DNA from: DATJLY01 sp963729295
GTDB lineage: Bacteria; Pseudomonadota; Alphaproteobacteria; ATCC43930; CGMCC-115725
Assembly (NCBI GenBank): GCA_963729295.1
Contig: CAVSNJ010000026.1
Coordinates: 124,001 to 188,000 of the forward strand
Direction of reading: 5' to 3'
Length of the DNA stretch: 64,000 bases
Below, piece after piece: positions 53,156 through 62,180 of this stretch. Position 1 is the stretch's first letter. Every line of letters starts with the position of its first letter. The position numbers were made by a program, and so were the translations under genes. Under the pieces are notes generated by a model, which had not been told where the DNA came from, searched no databases, and saw nothing but the letters and a program-made list of their open reading frames with translations.

Positions 53156-53377
53156 ATGACGATCGCAGACCCCGTCACGGCGTTCGATTCAATCTCTGAG
53201 GCGCATGCGGCAGACCTCATGGATCAGGACCGGATCAAGCCGCATGAGGCCGCCGCGGGCTTCGCCGCGCTCGCCGTGATCGTCGCTGGCGAAGTGCTGA
53301 TGATCCTCGGCGCGCACCACCACGACGTGCCGCTTGCGCCGCTCGCCCAGCTCGTCGCGCAGATCTTCGGCGCCTAG
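53156..53377 (+). CDS. Small protein with one membrane helix
   Basis: The 73-residue product (ATG 53156, AGGGAAAC upstream) has an acidic N terminus and one helix, AAAGFAALAVIVAGEVLMILGAHH, followed by a histidine-rich turn (HHHDVPLAPL). It lies 12 bases after the RlpA-like gene, so the two may be cotranscribed. The family is not recognised and coding status rests on length and Shine-Dalgarno placement. Confidence 0.5.
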   Translation: MTIADPVTAFDSISEAHAADLMDQDRIKPHEAAAGFAALAVIVAGEVLMILGAHHHDVPLAPLAQLVAQIFGA

Positions 53378-53425
53378 CTCCAGTAGCACGGCCGCTTTCT
53401 CGGCTAACGCGCGCGGTGCGGACGA

Positions 53426-54391
53426 TCAGGACGCGCCCTTCGGCAGGTAGTCCTCCGAGATGAGCTGGTCGTCGGGCGGCATCTTGTCGGTCGCGCCGCT
53501 ATCGATCAGCGCCTGCTTCACGACGGCCAGCTTCGCGCGGTCGAAATGCCCGTCGGTGAAGAAGGTCGGCGCCTCGGCGTCGTAGATAGCGCCCGCGATG
53601 TCGTCCGGCACCTTCGTGTCCTTCTCGGTGATGCGGATCGTCTCGGCCTTGTTCGCCTTGACGAAGCGCATGGTGTCGAACCAGGCGGCGAGGAAGCGGC
53701 GGAGCTCATCGGGATGCTCCTTCATCATCGGCTCGCTCGCATAGATCATGTTGGCGATGAAATTGTGGATCTCGTCGCCGGCCTTGACGATGATCCGGGC
53801 GCGGCCCTCCTTCTGCATCACGAGCGCCTGCCCGGTCGTGCCGACGATGGCATCAACGTCCTTCGCCATGAGCCCGGCGACGATGCCGCTCATCTGGCCA
53901 AGATAGGCGAGCTTGACGCCGTCCGGGCCCCAGCCGTGATTGACTGCGACCGTCCGCGCGATCCAGCTCGTGAACGAGCCCGAGGTCGTGGTGCCGATCG
54001 TCTTGCCCTTCAAATCCTCGATCGTCCGCACCGTGTCGTCGTTCCGCGCGACGATCGACAGCGAGTTGAGATCGTTGCCGTAGGCGGCGACCGCGCGCTC
54101 GGGCGCGCCGCGGCTCACGAACAGGATGTCGGTGCCGGTGGCGACGGCGATGTCGATGGCGCCCGCCGTCATCGCCTGGGCGAGCTTCGCGCCACCGGCG
54201 AAGTCGACGCGCTCAACGTCGAGCCCATGCTTTTTGAAAATGCCGGTCTCGATGCCGACATCGACCGAGGAGAACACGAAGGCGGTGGGCTCAGGCGTGC
54301 CGACGCGCAGCTTGTCGTCGGCACGCGCTTGTGCGGCGGTGGCGAGCGCCGTAAGTGCCAAAAGTCCGAGGAGGGGAGCGCGGTGGAGCAT
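53426..54391 (-). CDS. NitT/TauT-type ABC substrate-binding protein, orphan 2
   Basis: The 321-residue periplasmic protein has a signal peptide (MLHRAPLLGLLALTALATAAQARADD). The mature part shows RVGTPEPTAFVFSSVDVGIETGIFKKHGLDVERVDFAGGAKLAQAMTAGAIDIAVATG, GKTIGTTTSGSFTSWIARTV and AWFDTMRFVKANKAE, the ABC binding protein type II fold of the SsuA/NMT1 group. No partner permease or ATPase gene is nearby. It runs toward the convergent small membrane gene and is followed (upstream) by the SIMPL gene, separated by seven bases. Confidence 0.9.
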   Translation of the reverse strand: MLHRAPLLGLLALTALATAAQARADDKLRVGTPEPTAFVFSSVDVGIETGIFKKHGLDVERVDFAGGAKLAQAMTAGAIDIAVATGTDILFVSRGAPERAVAAYGNDLNSLSIVARNDDTVRTIEDLKGKTIGTTTSGSFTSWIARTVAVNHGWGPDGVKLAYLGQMSGIVAGLMAKDVDAIVGTTGQALVMQKEGRARIIVKAGDEIHNFIANMIYASEPMMKEHPDELRRFLAAWFDTMRFVKANKAETIRITEKDTKVPDDIAGAIYDAEAPTFFTDGHFDRAKLAVVKQALIDSGATDKMPPDDQLISEDYLPKGAS

Positions 54392-54398
54392 GGCGGCC

Positions 54399-55109
54399 TC
54401 AATTCTTCGTTGGCGCCAGGATGATATCCGCGTTTACGGTCAGAGACACGGTCGCATCTCCGGGCTCGGCGACCGGGGGCGGCGGCGCGGCAACGGACGA
54501 AACGGCGGCGGCCGCGAACACCGCGCGCCGCACCGGGAACGGCTCGGCGACATTGCCGACTTCGATCGTCTTGTAATGGTCGACGGTGGTGCCGAGGTCC
54601 TTCGCCACGAGATCGGCGCGCCGGCGCAACGAGGCGAGCGCGGTGCCGGTGAGATCGTCTTCGACCGAGGCGAGCGTCTCGGGAGCCAGCGAGAACTGCA
54701 CGCCCGACATGAGACAGCCGGTCTCCTGAAGATCGCCCGCAAGCGCGAGTGCCGCACCGAAATCGGCGGAGGTCAGCGCGAAGGCCGCGACCGCCCGCCA
54801 GCGCGGTTCGCCCTTGGCGTTCCCCGGGAAGACGGAGTAGGCGCCGGTCTCGAACTTGACGGCAGCGACCGGTTTCGCCTTGGCGAGAGCCGCGTCCATG
54901 CGGCGATTGATCTCGCCCTGAAGCTGGCGCGCGTCGCTGCCGGCCGCTTCGATCCTGAGCTCGATGCGCATCCGGTCGGGCGCCAGCGTGCGCGTGGCCT
55001 GTTGCGCCAAGTGAATCTCGGCGCCCTCGGTATCGGCGGCACGCGCAACGGTGGGCGCCAGCGACGCGACGAGCGCAAGGGCGCCAATGGGCACGATTTT
55101 CGGGGGCAT
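54399..55109 (-). CDS. Periplasmic SIMPL-domain (DUF541) protein
   Basis: The 236-residue protein starts at ATG 55109, with an ideal AGGAGG five bases ahead. Signal peptide MPPKIVPIGALALVASLAPTVARA. The domain has LAQQATRTLAPDRMRIELRIEAAGSDARQLQGEINRRMDAALAKAKPV and FSLAPETLASVEDDLTGTALASLRRRADLVAKDLG, the SIMPL/DUF541 pattern. These proteins are exported oligomers with no settled function. A far longer open frame extends upstream on the same strand but has no start or signal and is antisense to cca. Confidence 0.88.
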   Translation of the reverse strand: MPPKIVPIGALALVASLAPTVARAADTEGAEIHLAQQATRTLAPDRMRIELRIEAAGSDARQLQGEINRRMDAALAKAKPVAAVKFETGAYSVFPGNAKGEPRWRAVAAFALTSADFGAALALAGDLQETGCLMSGVQFSLAPETLASVEDDLTGTALASLRRRADLVAKDLGTTVDHYKTIEVGNVAEPFPVRRAVFAAAAVSSVAAPPPPVAEPGDATVSLTVNADIILAPTKN

Positions 55110-55208
55110 GGGCACCTCCTTCAGAGCGGGAACAGGATGCGCCCCGAATATGGCGGCGGCGCGACCGAGTTGGGGCGCGAGTATGCATGGGCTAAGCTCT
55201 CCCCGCCG

Positions 55209-56441
55209 ATGCCAGAGGGCGAATCTCCCATTACCGTGATCGAACGGCAGCCGTGGATGACGGAGGATTCGACGCGCGCGGTCCTGGCGGCGCTGGGTCA
55301 CGCCAGCGCGCGCTTCGCCGGCGGGCCGGTGCGCGACGCGATCCTCGGCCGTACCGTCAGCGACATCGACATCGCGACCATCCATCCGCCCGAGGAGGCG
55401 ATGCGACGGCTTCAGGCAAAGGGCATCGCGGTCGTGCCGACGGGGCTCGCGCACGGCACGGTCACGGCCGTGATCGCGCCGCGCCATTTCGAGATCACGA
55501 CGCTGCGGCGGGACATCGAGACGTTCGGCCGGCACGCGCGCGTCGCCTTCACCGCGGATTGGGCCGAGGATGCGCGGCGCCGCGACTTCACGATGAACGC
55601 GCTCTATCTCGACGAGGATGGCGCGGTCTTCGACTATGTCGGCGGGCTCGCCGATCTCAGGGCAGGCCGCGTGCGTTTCGTCGGCGATGCGCGCCAGCGC
55701 ATCCGCGAGGATGTGCTCAGGATTCTGCGCTTTTATCGTTTCGGCGCGCATTACGCCCAGGGACCGTTCGACGAAGAAGGCCGCGCGGCGACGCGCGAGC
55801 TGAAGGATCTGCTGCCGCAGCTTTCGGCCGAGCGCATCGCTTCGGAGCTGTTGAAGCTGCTCGCGGCCGCCGATCCGGCCAAGACGCTCGCCGTCATGGT
55901 CGAGGACGGCGTGCTCGATAAAATCCTGCCGGAGGCGCGGAGCCTCGGTCTCCTTGCCGCGCTCGTGCCGCTCGAGCAAGTACCCGATCCGGTGCGGCGC
56001 CTGGCCGCGCTCGTCGCCGACGATGCCGCGGGCGCCGAGACAGCGGCGCGCCGCCTCAAGCTCAAGGTGGCCGAGCGCACGCGGCTCGTCGCGATCGCGG
56101 CGCCGCCTTTCCCGGTCGTCCTTGCCGCCGACGACACGTCGCAGCGCCGCGCGCTCTACCGGCTGGGCGCCGCCCTCTATGCCGATCTCGTCCTCACGCG
56201 CGCCGCCGCCGAAGGCAAGGGACCGCGCGCGCACGCGTTGCTCGAACTCGCGAGCGCGTGGAAGAAGCCGCGCTTTCCCCTGAAGGGCGACGACCTCGTC
56301 GCGCGCGGCATCGCGCCCGGGCCGGAGGTCGGAGAGTTACTCGGCGCGATCGAGGGCTGGTGGGAGGCGGGCGATTTCCGCGCCGACCGCAAGGCAGCGC
56401 TCGCCGAGCTCGAACGGCGGCTTGGAGCAAGGCGTGGCTGA
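55209..56441 (+). CDS. cca: CCA tRNA nucleotidyltransferase
   Basis: The 410-residue enzyme adds or repairs the CCA end of tRNAs. The class II signature ARFAGGPVRDAILGRTVSDIDIAT carries the GG and DxD metal motifs; RRDFTMNALYLDEDGAVFDYVGGLADL and RQRIREDVLRILRFYRFG follow. The C-terminal part, HD-free and helix-rich, is typical of the alphaproteobacterial form. ATG 55209. It diverges from the SIMPL gene by 99 bases, and its stop overlaps the chromate transporter start. Confidence 0.95.
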   Translation: MPEGESPITVIERQPWMTEDSTRAVLAALGHASARFAGGPVRDAILGRTVSDIDIATIHPPEEAMRRLQAKGIAVVPTGLAHGTVTAVIAPRHFEITTLRRDIETFGRHARVAFTADWAEDARRRDFTMNALYLDEDGAVFDYVGGLADLRAGRVRFVGDARQRIREDVLRILRFYRFGAHYAQGPFDEEGRAATRELKDLLPQLSAERIASELLKLLAAADPAKTLAVMVEDGVLDKILPEARSLGLLAALVPLEQVPDPVRRLAALVADDAAGAETAARRLKLKVAERTRLVAIAAPPFPVVLAADDTSQRRALYRLGAALYADLVLTRAAAEGKGPRAHALLELASAWKKPRFPLKGDDLVARGIAPGPEVGELLGAIEGWWEAGDFRADRKAALAELERRLGARRG

Positions 56442-57624
56442 GCCCGGCAGTGAGCGGGGAACCCCGCGCGAGGTGCTGGCGGCGTTCCTGGCGCTGGGCC
56501 TGCGCTCGTTCGGCGGGCCGGTCGCGCATCTGGGGTATTTCCGCGCCGAGTTCGTGGCAAAGCGGCGCTGGGTCGACGAGGCGACGTTCGCCGATCTGAT
56601 CGCGCTCACACAGCTTCTTCCCGGCCCCGGCAGCAGCGAGCTCGGCATGGCGCTCGGCAATCTGCGGGCCGGATTTTGGGGCTCGGTCGCGGCGTGGGTC
56701 GGGTTCACGACGCCGTCGGCCGTGCTCATGGTGCTGTTCGGCTATGGCGTGGCGCATAGCGGCAGCATCGCCGGCGCGCCGTGGCTGCATGGGCTCACGA
56801 TCGTCGCCGTGGCGGTGGTGGCGCAGGCGGTGTGGGGCATGGCGCGGAGCCTCGCGCCCGACCGCGCGCGCATGACGCTTGCCGTGGCGGCGGCCGCGAT
56901 CGCGCTCACCTTTCCCGGCACGGCGGGCCAGCTCGGCGCGATTGCGCTCGGCGCGCTCACCGGATTTTTCTTGAAGCGCGAAGCGAGGCCGGCGGCGCAA
57001 GACGCGCCGTCGCGCGGCATGCATAAGGGCGCGTGGGCGGCACTTCTGATCTTCGCCGTACTCCTCCTCGGATTGCCGCTCGCGGCCCAAGGGACCGGGG
57101 CTTTGGCGCTCGAGGTGGCGGCGAGCTTCTATCGCTCCGGCGCGCTGGTGTTCGGCGGCGGGCACGTGCTCTTGCCGCTCCTGCAAGCTTCCGTCGTGCC
57201 GCCGGGCTGGGTCGGCAACGAGGCGTTCCTCGCCGGATATGGCGCGGCGCAGGCGCTGCCGGGGCCGGTCTTCAGCTTCGCCGCGTTCCTCGGTACGGCG
57301 ATCGGCGGGCTTGGTTACGCGCTGATCGCGCTCGTCGCCGTGTTCCTGCCGGGCTTCCTGCTCGTCATCGGCACGCTGCCGCTGATGAGCGCGTTCCGCG
57401 GCAACGCGCTCTATGGCGCGGCCTTGCGCGGCGTCAATGCGGCGGTGGTGGGGCTCGTCTTGGCCGCGCTCTACACGCCGGTGTGGACGAGCGCCATCGC
57501 GGCGCCGCGCGATTTCGTCATCGCGCTCGCCGCGTTCCTGCTGCTCGTCTTCTGGCGCGCGCCGCCCTGGCTCGTCGTGCTCCTGGGCGCGGCGGCGGCC
57601 GAGGCGCTCAGTCGAGTTTCATGA
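56434..57624 (+). CDS. chrA: Chromate transporter (CHR family, two-domain)
   Basis: The 396-residue inner-membrane protein has two CHR half-domains: FLALGLRSFGGPVAHLGYFRAEFVAKRRWVDEATFADLIALTQLLPGPGSSELGMALG, then a second copy from about residue 210 (RSGALVFGGGHVLLPLLQA and AAQALPGPVFSFAAFLG). Such proteins export chromate driven by the proton gradient, although many homologues are untested. GTG 56434 overlaps the cca stop by eight bases; a TTG at 56422 is the alternative. Its 3' end overlaps a convergent gene by 17 bases. Confidence 0.92.
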   Translation: MAEPGSERGTPREVLAAFLALGLRSFGGPVAHLGYFRAEFVAKRRWVDEATFADLIALTQLLPGPGSSELGMALGNLRAGFWGSVAAWVGFTTPSAVLMVLFGYGVAHSGSIAGAPWLHGLTIVAVAVVAQAVWGMARSLAPDRARMTLAVAAAAIALTFPGTAGQLGAIALGALTGFFLKREARPAAQDAPSRGMHKGAWAALLIFAVLLLGLPLAAQGTGALALEVAASFYRSGALVFGGGHVLLPLLQASVVPPGWVGNEAFLAGYGAAQALPGPVFSFAAFLGTAIGGLGYALIALVAVFLPGFLLVIGTLPLMSAFRGNALYGAALRGVNAAVVGLVLAALYTPVWTSAIAAPRDFVIALAAFLLLVFWRAPPWLVVLLGAAAAEALSRVS

Positions 57625-58552
57625 CGAGCTTCGACAGGTCGAGCTTGAGCGTCGGGTCGAGCTCGCGCTGCGCCGCGTAGAAGTTTTCGAGCTTCTTCAT
57701 CGAGACCGTGTCCGAGCGCTCGAAATAGTTGATCTGGCGCAGGAAGTCGTACGACTTCGCGATGTCATCGGGCGACATCTTGGTGACCTTGCCGAGAATG
57801 TCGATCGCTTCGGCGCGGTTCTTCTCGTCGTCGAACCATTTGATCGCGCCGGAATAAGCCGCCAGGAATTTCTTCGCGCTCGTCTTGTTGGCGCTGGCCC
57901 AGGCGCGGTTGGCGAGCTCGGCCGTGAAGGGAATGTCCGGCGCGTATTTCGGGACATAGCCGAGATTGACGAAACCGTGCGCTTCGGCGGTGAAGAGCTG
58001 CGGCGCGGTGATCATGGAGGCGGCCGCGGCGCCCAATTCGAGCGCGGCAAAGCGCGCCGCCGTGGCGCCGGCATAGATGAAATCGAGGTCGGCGCGCGTC
58101 ATGCCGTTGCCTTCGAGCATCTTGTTCAAATACATCATGGTCGTGCCCTTGGCCTCGTCGACCGACACGACATGGCCCTTCAGATCCTTGATGCTCTTGA
58201 ATTGCTTGCTGGCGTCGAGCGCATAGGGACCGACCTGGCCGTCGATGCGCACGATGGCGATGCCGGCGCCGGAGGCGAAGGCATACATCGGATCGGCGAT
58301 GCCGGCGGCGAGCGCCATCTTGGTCGAGCCGGCGGTCAAGGCCTGCAGCACCTGCGCGTTCGACTGCGAATAGTTCAAATCGATCTTGAGCCCCTGCGCG
58401 GCGTAGAGGCCCTTCGCTTCGGCGATGTAATGCGCCCAGACGACTGCGTTGGCGGCGCCGACGCCGCCCACCTCGAGCGTTTCCTCGGCGCGCGCGGCGC
58501 TTCCCGCGACGAGCCCGGCCGCAACCATCGTCAGCGCCAAAATCTTCCGCAT
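57608..58552 (-). CDS. NitT/TauT-type ABC substrate-binding protein, orphan 3
   Basis: The 314-residue periplasmic protein has a signal peptide (MRKILALTMVAAGLVAGSAARAEE) and the type II binding fold: AVVWAHYIAEAKGLYAAQGLKIDLNYSQSNAQVLQALTAGSTKMALAAG, DLKGHVVSVDEAKGTTMMYLNKML and AYSGAIKWFDDEKNRAEAID. Like orphans 1 and 2 in this stretch it has no permease or ATPase alongside. The three are only distantly alike, so they are not a simple local duplication. It converges with chrA. Confidence 0.9.
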   Translation of the reverse strand: MRKILALTMVAAGLVAGSAARAEETLEVGGVGAANAVVWAHYIAEAKGLYAAQGLKIDLNYSQSNAQVLQALTAGSTKMALAAGIADPMYAFASGAGIAIVRIDGQVGPYALDASKQFKSIKDLKGHVVSVDEAKGTTMMYLNKMLEGNGMTRADLDFIYAGATAARFAALELGAAAASMITAPQLFTAEAHGFVNLGYVPKYAPDIPFTAELANRAWASANKTSAKKFLAAYSGAIKWFDDEKNRAEAIDILGKVTKMSPDDIAKSYDFLRQINYFERSDTVSMKKLENFYAAQRELDPTLKLDLSKLVMKLD

Positions 58553-58634
58553 GATCCCCTCCTCCCGCCCGCGCCTTTTGCGCGCGTTTTCGCGCTCAGT
58601 CTAACGCGCCTCGCCGTTTCGCCGGGGGAATTTT

Positions 58635-59129
58635 TTAGCCGCCCGGGCCGCGCCGGCGGATGTTCTCGTAAGGGCTGCCGTCGCGGTGCGTGTAGGGCGC
58701 GGGCTTGCGACCCGGCGGCGCCACCATGTCGATGTCGGAATAGAACGCGCCGTCGCCCGCGACGCGCGTGCCGATCTCGAGCACGCGCACTTCGGCGCCG
58801 GAACGGTTTTGCAGGCAGTGCCCGTTCTTGTCGCCCGCCTTGAAGCCCGCGGCGTCGCCCGCGCGCAAAATCTCTTCGCCCGCGTCCGTCACCAGCACGA
58901 CCTCGCCCGCGAGCACATAGACGAACTCGTCCTCGTGCGTGTGCCAGTGGCGCTGGCTCGACCACGCACCCGGCGGAAGCATCAGGAGATTGACGCCGAA
59001 CTGGGTCAGGCCCGCCCCGTCGCCGAGGCGCATGCGCTCGCGCGCGCGGCACGGCTCGTCGTAGGGCGCGGGATAAAGCGTGCCGATCACCGGGGCGATC
59101 TTGCCGATATCGATGCGTTTCTGCGTCAT
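58635..59129 (-). CDS. Cupin-domain protein
   Basis: The 164-residue protein has cupin motif 1 RHWHTHEDEFVYVLAGEVVLVTDAGEEILRAGD, with the H-x-H-x3-E metal ligands, and motif 2 GDKNGHCLQNRSG. Cupins cover many functions, and nothing near the gene fixes its substrate. ATG 59129 is preceded by GGAAGG; a GTG at 59138 is possible. It diverges from the monooxygenase gene across 45 bases. Confidence 0.88.
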   Translation of the reverse strand: MTQKRIDIGKIAPVIGTLYPAPYDEPCRARERMRLGDGAGLTQFGVNLLMLPPGAWSSQRHWHTHEDEFVYVLAGEVVLVTDAGEEILRAGDAAGFKAGDKNGHCLQNRSGAEVRVLEIGTRVAGDGAFYSDIDMVAPPGRKPAPYTHRDGSPYENIRRRGPGG

Positions 59130-59174
59130 GCGGGCCACCTTCCCTTTCCGGGTACGATATCTAGAATATCAGCG

Positions 59175-60629
59175 ATGGCGGCAGAGCAAAAATTCCGCGT
59201 GATCGTCGCCGGCGCCGGGATCGCCGGGCTCTTCATGGCCGAGACGCTGAAGCGCGCCGGCATAGACTTCACCGTGTTCGAGAAAGCGGCCGAGGTCGGC
59301 GGCACATGGCGCGACAACACCTATCCCGGGCTGTTCGTCGATGTGCTGTCGCGCCAGTACGAGTTTCCATTCCGGCCGAACTACGACTGGTCGCGGAAAT
59401 ACGCGCCGGCCGAGGAGATCCAGGCCTATATCAAGACGGTCGCCGACGAGCGCCGGTTGCGCCAATACATCCGCTTCAACGAGGAGATCGTCAGCGCGCG
59501 TTTTTCGGGCGGGCGCTGGCATGTGACGACGGCGAAGGGCGAAGACCACGTCGCCGACGTGTTCGTCGCCGCCACGGGATTCTTGAACACGCCGGTCTAT
59601 CCCGCGATCGAAGGGCGCGAGATGTTCGCGGGGCCATCCTTCCATTCGGCGCGCTGGGACCACAGCGTACCGCACCGCGGCAAGAGATGGGGCGTCATCG
59701 GCTCGGGCTGCAGCGGCGTGCAGATCACCGAGGCGCTCGCTTGGGAGGGCGTCGAGGTCACGCAGTTCATCCGCCGCGCGCAGTGGATCCACATCCGCGA
59801 GAACCCGAGGACGAGCCTCTGGCACCGGCTGTGGCTCAGGCTGCCCGGCGCCTATCGCAAGGAGCAGCAGAAACTCTGGCAGTTCATCAACGTGATGGAC
59901 CAGTGGCGCCTCAAACCAGGCGCGCAGCGCGCCGGCATGGAGCGCGAGTTCGCGTCATATCTCGAGGTCATCAAGGACCCGGAATTGAAGGCGAAGCTCG
60001 CGCCCACCTACAAGCTCGGCTGCACGCGCATCCCGAAATCCGACCAGAATTATTACGAGGCGGTGCAGCGTCCGAACGTCACGGTCGAGAACCGGCCGAT
60101 CAAGCGCATCGTGCCCGAAGGCGTCGAGTTCGCCGACGGCACCGTGCGCAAGCTCGACGTGCTCGCCTACGCCACGGGCTTCGACACGCACGCCTATATG
60201 CGGCCGATGAATGTCGTGGGGCTCGAAGGTGCCACCATCGAGGAGACGTGGCAGGAGCGGATCTATTCCTGGGGCGGGATCGCGCTGCCAAAATTCCCGA
60301 ACCTCTACATGCTTTATGGGCCGTTCAGCCCGGTCAACAACGTGCCGGTGCCGTTGGGGCTCGAGCACGAGATCGGCGCCATCCTGCGCCTCATCGAAGT
60401 GTCGCGCGAGCGCGGTGTCGCGATCGCGCCCACCGAAGCGGCCACGCAGAAATTCGTGGCGCGGCTCGACGCGGCATTTCCCGGCACCGTCTGGGTCGGC
60501 TGCAAGAACTGGTACTCGGACCAGCACGGCACGCCGATCCTGTGGCCGCTGCCGCAGGAGGAGCACCGCGCATTCTTCGACCATGTCGCGATGGAGGATT
60601 TGCAGTTCATCCCGGTCGGAGCGGCTTAG
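59175..60629 (+). CDS. Flavin-containing / Baeyer-Villiger-type monooxygenase
   Basis: The 484-residue enzyme has an FAD Rossmann motif (VIVAGAGIAGLFMAETL, residues 10-26), a second NAD(P)H Rossmann motif (WGVIGSGCSGVQITEAL), and the type I Baeyer-Villiger fingerprint F-x-G-x-x-x-H-x-x-x-W as FAGPSFHSARWDH. The ATG motif in LAYATGFDTHAY is also present. It inserts oxygen into a ketone or oxidises a heteroatom; the substrate is unknown. Upstream 45 bases hold a divergent promoter with the cupin gene. HemF follows on the other strand. Confidence 0.92.
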   Translation: MAAEQKFRVIVAGAGIAGLFMAETLKRAGIDFTVFEKAAEVGGTWRDNTYPGLFVDVLSRQYEFPFRPNYDWSRKYAPAEEIQAYIKTVADERRLRQYIRFNEEIVSARFSGGRWHVTTAKGEDHVADVFVAATGFLNTPVYPAIEGREMFAGPSFHSARWDHSVPHRGKRWGVIGSGCSGVQITEALAWEGVEVTQFIRRAQWIHIRENPRTSLWHRLWLRLPGAYRKEQQKLWQFINVMDQWRLKPGAQRAGMEREFASYLEVIKDPELKAKLAPTYKLGCTRIPKSDQNYYEAVQRPNVTVENRPIKRIVPEGVEFADGTVRKLDVLAYATGFDTHAYMRPMNVVGLEGATIEETWQERIYSWGGIALPKFPNLYMLYGPFSPVNNVPVPLGLEHEIGAILRLIEVSRERGVAIAPTEAATQKFVARLDAAFPGTVWVGCKNWYSDQHGTPILWPLPQEEHRAFFDHVAMEDLQFIPVGAA

Positions 60630-60659
60630 GGCTGATTCGTGCCGCTCGAATCATCCGAT

Positions 60660-60682
60660 CCCTCGCCCCATCGGGGAGAGGG
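60660..60682. repeat. Partial family B palindromic repeat
   Basis: CCCTCGCCCCATCGGGGAGAGGG is a single hairpin remnant of the family B repeat, between the convergent monooxygenase and hemF genes. It ends 11 bases before the hemF stop and may act as a shared 3'-end stem. Confidence 0.7.
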
Positions 60683-60693
60683 TTTAGTAGGCC

Positions 60694-61557
60694 TCACGGC
60701 CACGTCACCTCGGGCGGAAGCGACATCAGAATCGCCTCGACATTGCCGCCGGTCTTGAGGCCGAAAAGCGTGCCGCGGTCGTAGAGCAGGTTGAACTCGA
60801 CATAGCGGCCGCGCTTCTGGAGCTGCGCCCGGCGCTCGTCCGCGCTCCAGCCTTCCAACATGCGGCGGCGCACGAGCGCGGGATAGACGCCGAGGAACGC
60901 CGCGCCCACATCCTTCGTGAAAGCGAAGTCGCGCGCGAAGTCGCCCGTGTCGAGATAATCGTAGAATATGCCGCCGGCGCCGCGCGGCTCGTTGCGGTGC
61001 TTCAGAAAGAAATACTCGTCGCACCACGTCTTGAAGCGCGGATAGTAATCGGCGCCGTGGCGCGCGCAGCAGGATTCGAGCGCACGGTGGAAAGCGGCGA
61101 CGTCGTCCGGTTGCGGAACGAAGGGCGTGAGATCGGAGCCGCCGCCGAACCAGCTTTTCGTCGTGCGGATATGGCGCGTGTTGAGGTGGACGGCCGGCAC
61201 GCGCGGCGAGCGCAGATGGGCGACGAGCGAGATGCCGCTCGCCCAGAACCGCGGGTCCTGCTCGGCGCCCGGAATCTGGCCGCGGAATTCGGGCGCGAAC
61301 TCGCCCCACACGGTCGAGACGTTGACGCCGACCTTCTCGAACACGCGGCCGCGCAGCATCGCCATGACGCCGCCGCCGCCCTCCTCGCGCTGCCACGGCG
61401 TGCGCGTGAAACGGCCGGAGGCACCTTCATCGGGCCGCGCCGCCGCGTATTCGTCTTCGAGCGCCTCGAAGGCGGCGCAGATGCGGTCGCGCAAGTCCTC
61501 GAACCAGGCGGCGACCCGCTCCTTCTCGGCGGCGGCAGTGGCGAGATTGCCGGTCAT
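60694..61557 (-). CDS. hemF: Oxygen-dependent coproporphyrinogen III oxidase
   Basis: The 287-residue enzyme decarboxylates two propionates of coproporphyrinogen III in heme synthesis, using oxygen. WQREEGGGGVMAMLRGRVFEKVGVNVSTVWGEFA, GISLVAHLRSPRVPAVHLNTRHI and WFGGGSDLTPF are diagnostic. The ATG overlaps the trmL stop (TCA/CAT at 61554-61557), so trmL-hemF is one operon. This pair opposite petABC is a recurrent alphaproteobacterial arrangement. Confidence 0.97.
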   Translation of the reverse strand: MTGNLATAAAEKERVAAWFEDLRDRICAAFEALEDEYAAARPDEGASGRFTRTPWQREEGGGGVMAMLRGRVFEKVGVNVSTVWGEFAPEFRGQIPGAEQDPRFWASGISLVAHLRSPRVPAVHLNTRHIRTTKSWFGGGSDLTPFVPQPDDVAAFHRALESCCARHGADYYPRFKTWCDEYFFLKHRNEPRGAGGIFYDYLDTGDFARDFAFTKDVGAAFLGVYPALVRRRMLEGWSADERRAQLQKRGRYVEFNLLYDRGTLFGLKTGGNVEAILMSLPPEVTWP

Positions 61558-62024
61558 GAACCCTCCCCCTCCCCGTCCGCCGAAAGCCCGGTCTGGCGCA
61601 GCGCCTCGGCCAGCACGATCGCGGCCGCCATCGCCACGTTGAGCGAGCGCGCGCCCGCCACCATCGGAATGCGCAGGCGCGCATCCGCCCGCTCATGCAC
61701 CGCGCCCGGCGCGCCCGCGCTCTCGCGCCCCAGAAGCAGCGTGTCGTCCGCCCGGAACGCGAAGCGATGATATGCCACAGTGCCCGCGGTCGTCAGCAGC
61801 ACGAGCCGTCCGCCCGTGCGCGCCGCCAAAAAGCGCCGCCACGACTCATGACGCAGGAGCGCCGCGCGCGCGGCGTAATCGAGGCCCGCGCGCTTCAGGC
61901 GCCGGTCGTCGAGGACGAAGCCCGTGGGCTCGATCAGGTCCACCGCGACGCCGAAACAGGCGGCGAGCCGCAGGATCGCGCCAGTGTTCTGCGGGATGTC
62001 GGGCTCGTAGAGGGCAAGGCGCAA
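61554..62024 (-). CDS. trmL: tRNA (cytidine/uridine-34 2'-O)-methyltransferase
   Basis: The 156-residue SPOUT methyltransferase starts at TTG 62024, with AAGGAGG six bases upstream. LALYEPDIPQNTGAILRLAACFGV, DYAARAALLRHESW, LLLGRESAGAPGAVHERADARLRIPMV and SLNVAMAAAIVLAEALRQTG are the SPOUT knot motifs. It modifies the wobble nucleotide of leucine tRNAs. It is the first gene of the trmL-hemF operon. A long open frame upstream on this strand lacks start and is antisense to petA. Confidence 0.94.
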   Translation of the reverse strand: MRLALYEPDIPQNTGAILRLAACFGVAVDLIEPTGFVLDDRRLKRAGLDYAARAALLRHESWRRFLAARTGGRLVLLTTAGTVAYHRFAFRADDTLLLGRESAGAPGAVHERADARLRIPMVAGARSLNVAMAAAIVLAEALRQTGLSADGEGEGS

Positions 62025-62030
62025 TCGCAG

Positions 62031-62037
62031 CCTCCTT
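62031..62037 (-). promoter_or_regulatory. Ribosome binding site deciding the trmL TTG start
   Basis: AAGGAGG on the minus strand, six bases before TTG 62024. No ATG or GTG gives a better-placed start of family length. Confidence 0.7.
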
Positions 62038-62180
62038 TCCGGCTTTCCCCTATGCCGCCAATCTTCTATAGGGCGCGGCAGGATGTCGCATAAGTCCGCC
62101 GCGACCCGCGGGTTAGGGTCGCGCCGGTCGCCTCCGTGGCGCGGGCGAGGCGGGGATTCGAGGCGGGGAGATCGAGCTAC

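Noticed and set aside
54126..55208. In-frame N-terminal extension of cca to 54126
   Set aside because: It is antisense to the SIMPL and orphan 2 genes, has no cca-like sequence, and ATG 55209 gives the standard N terminus.
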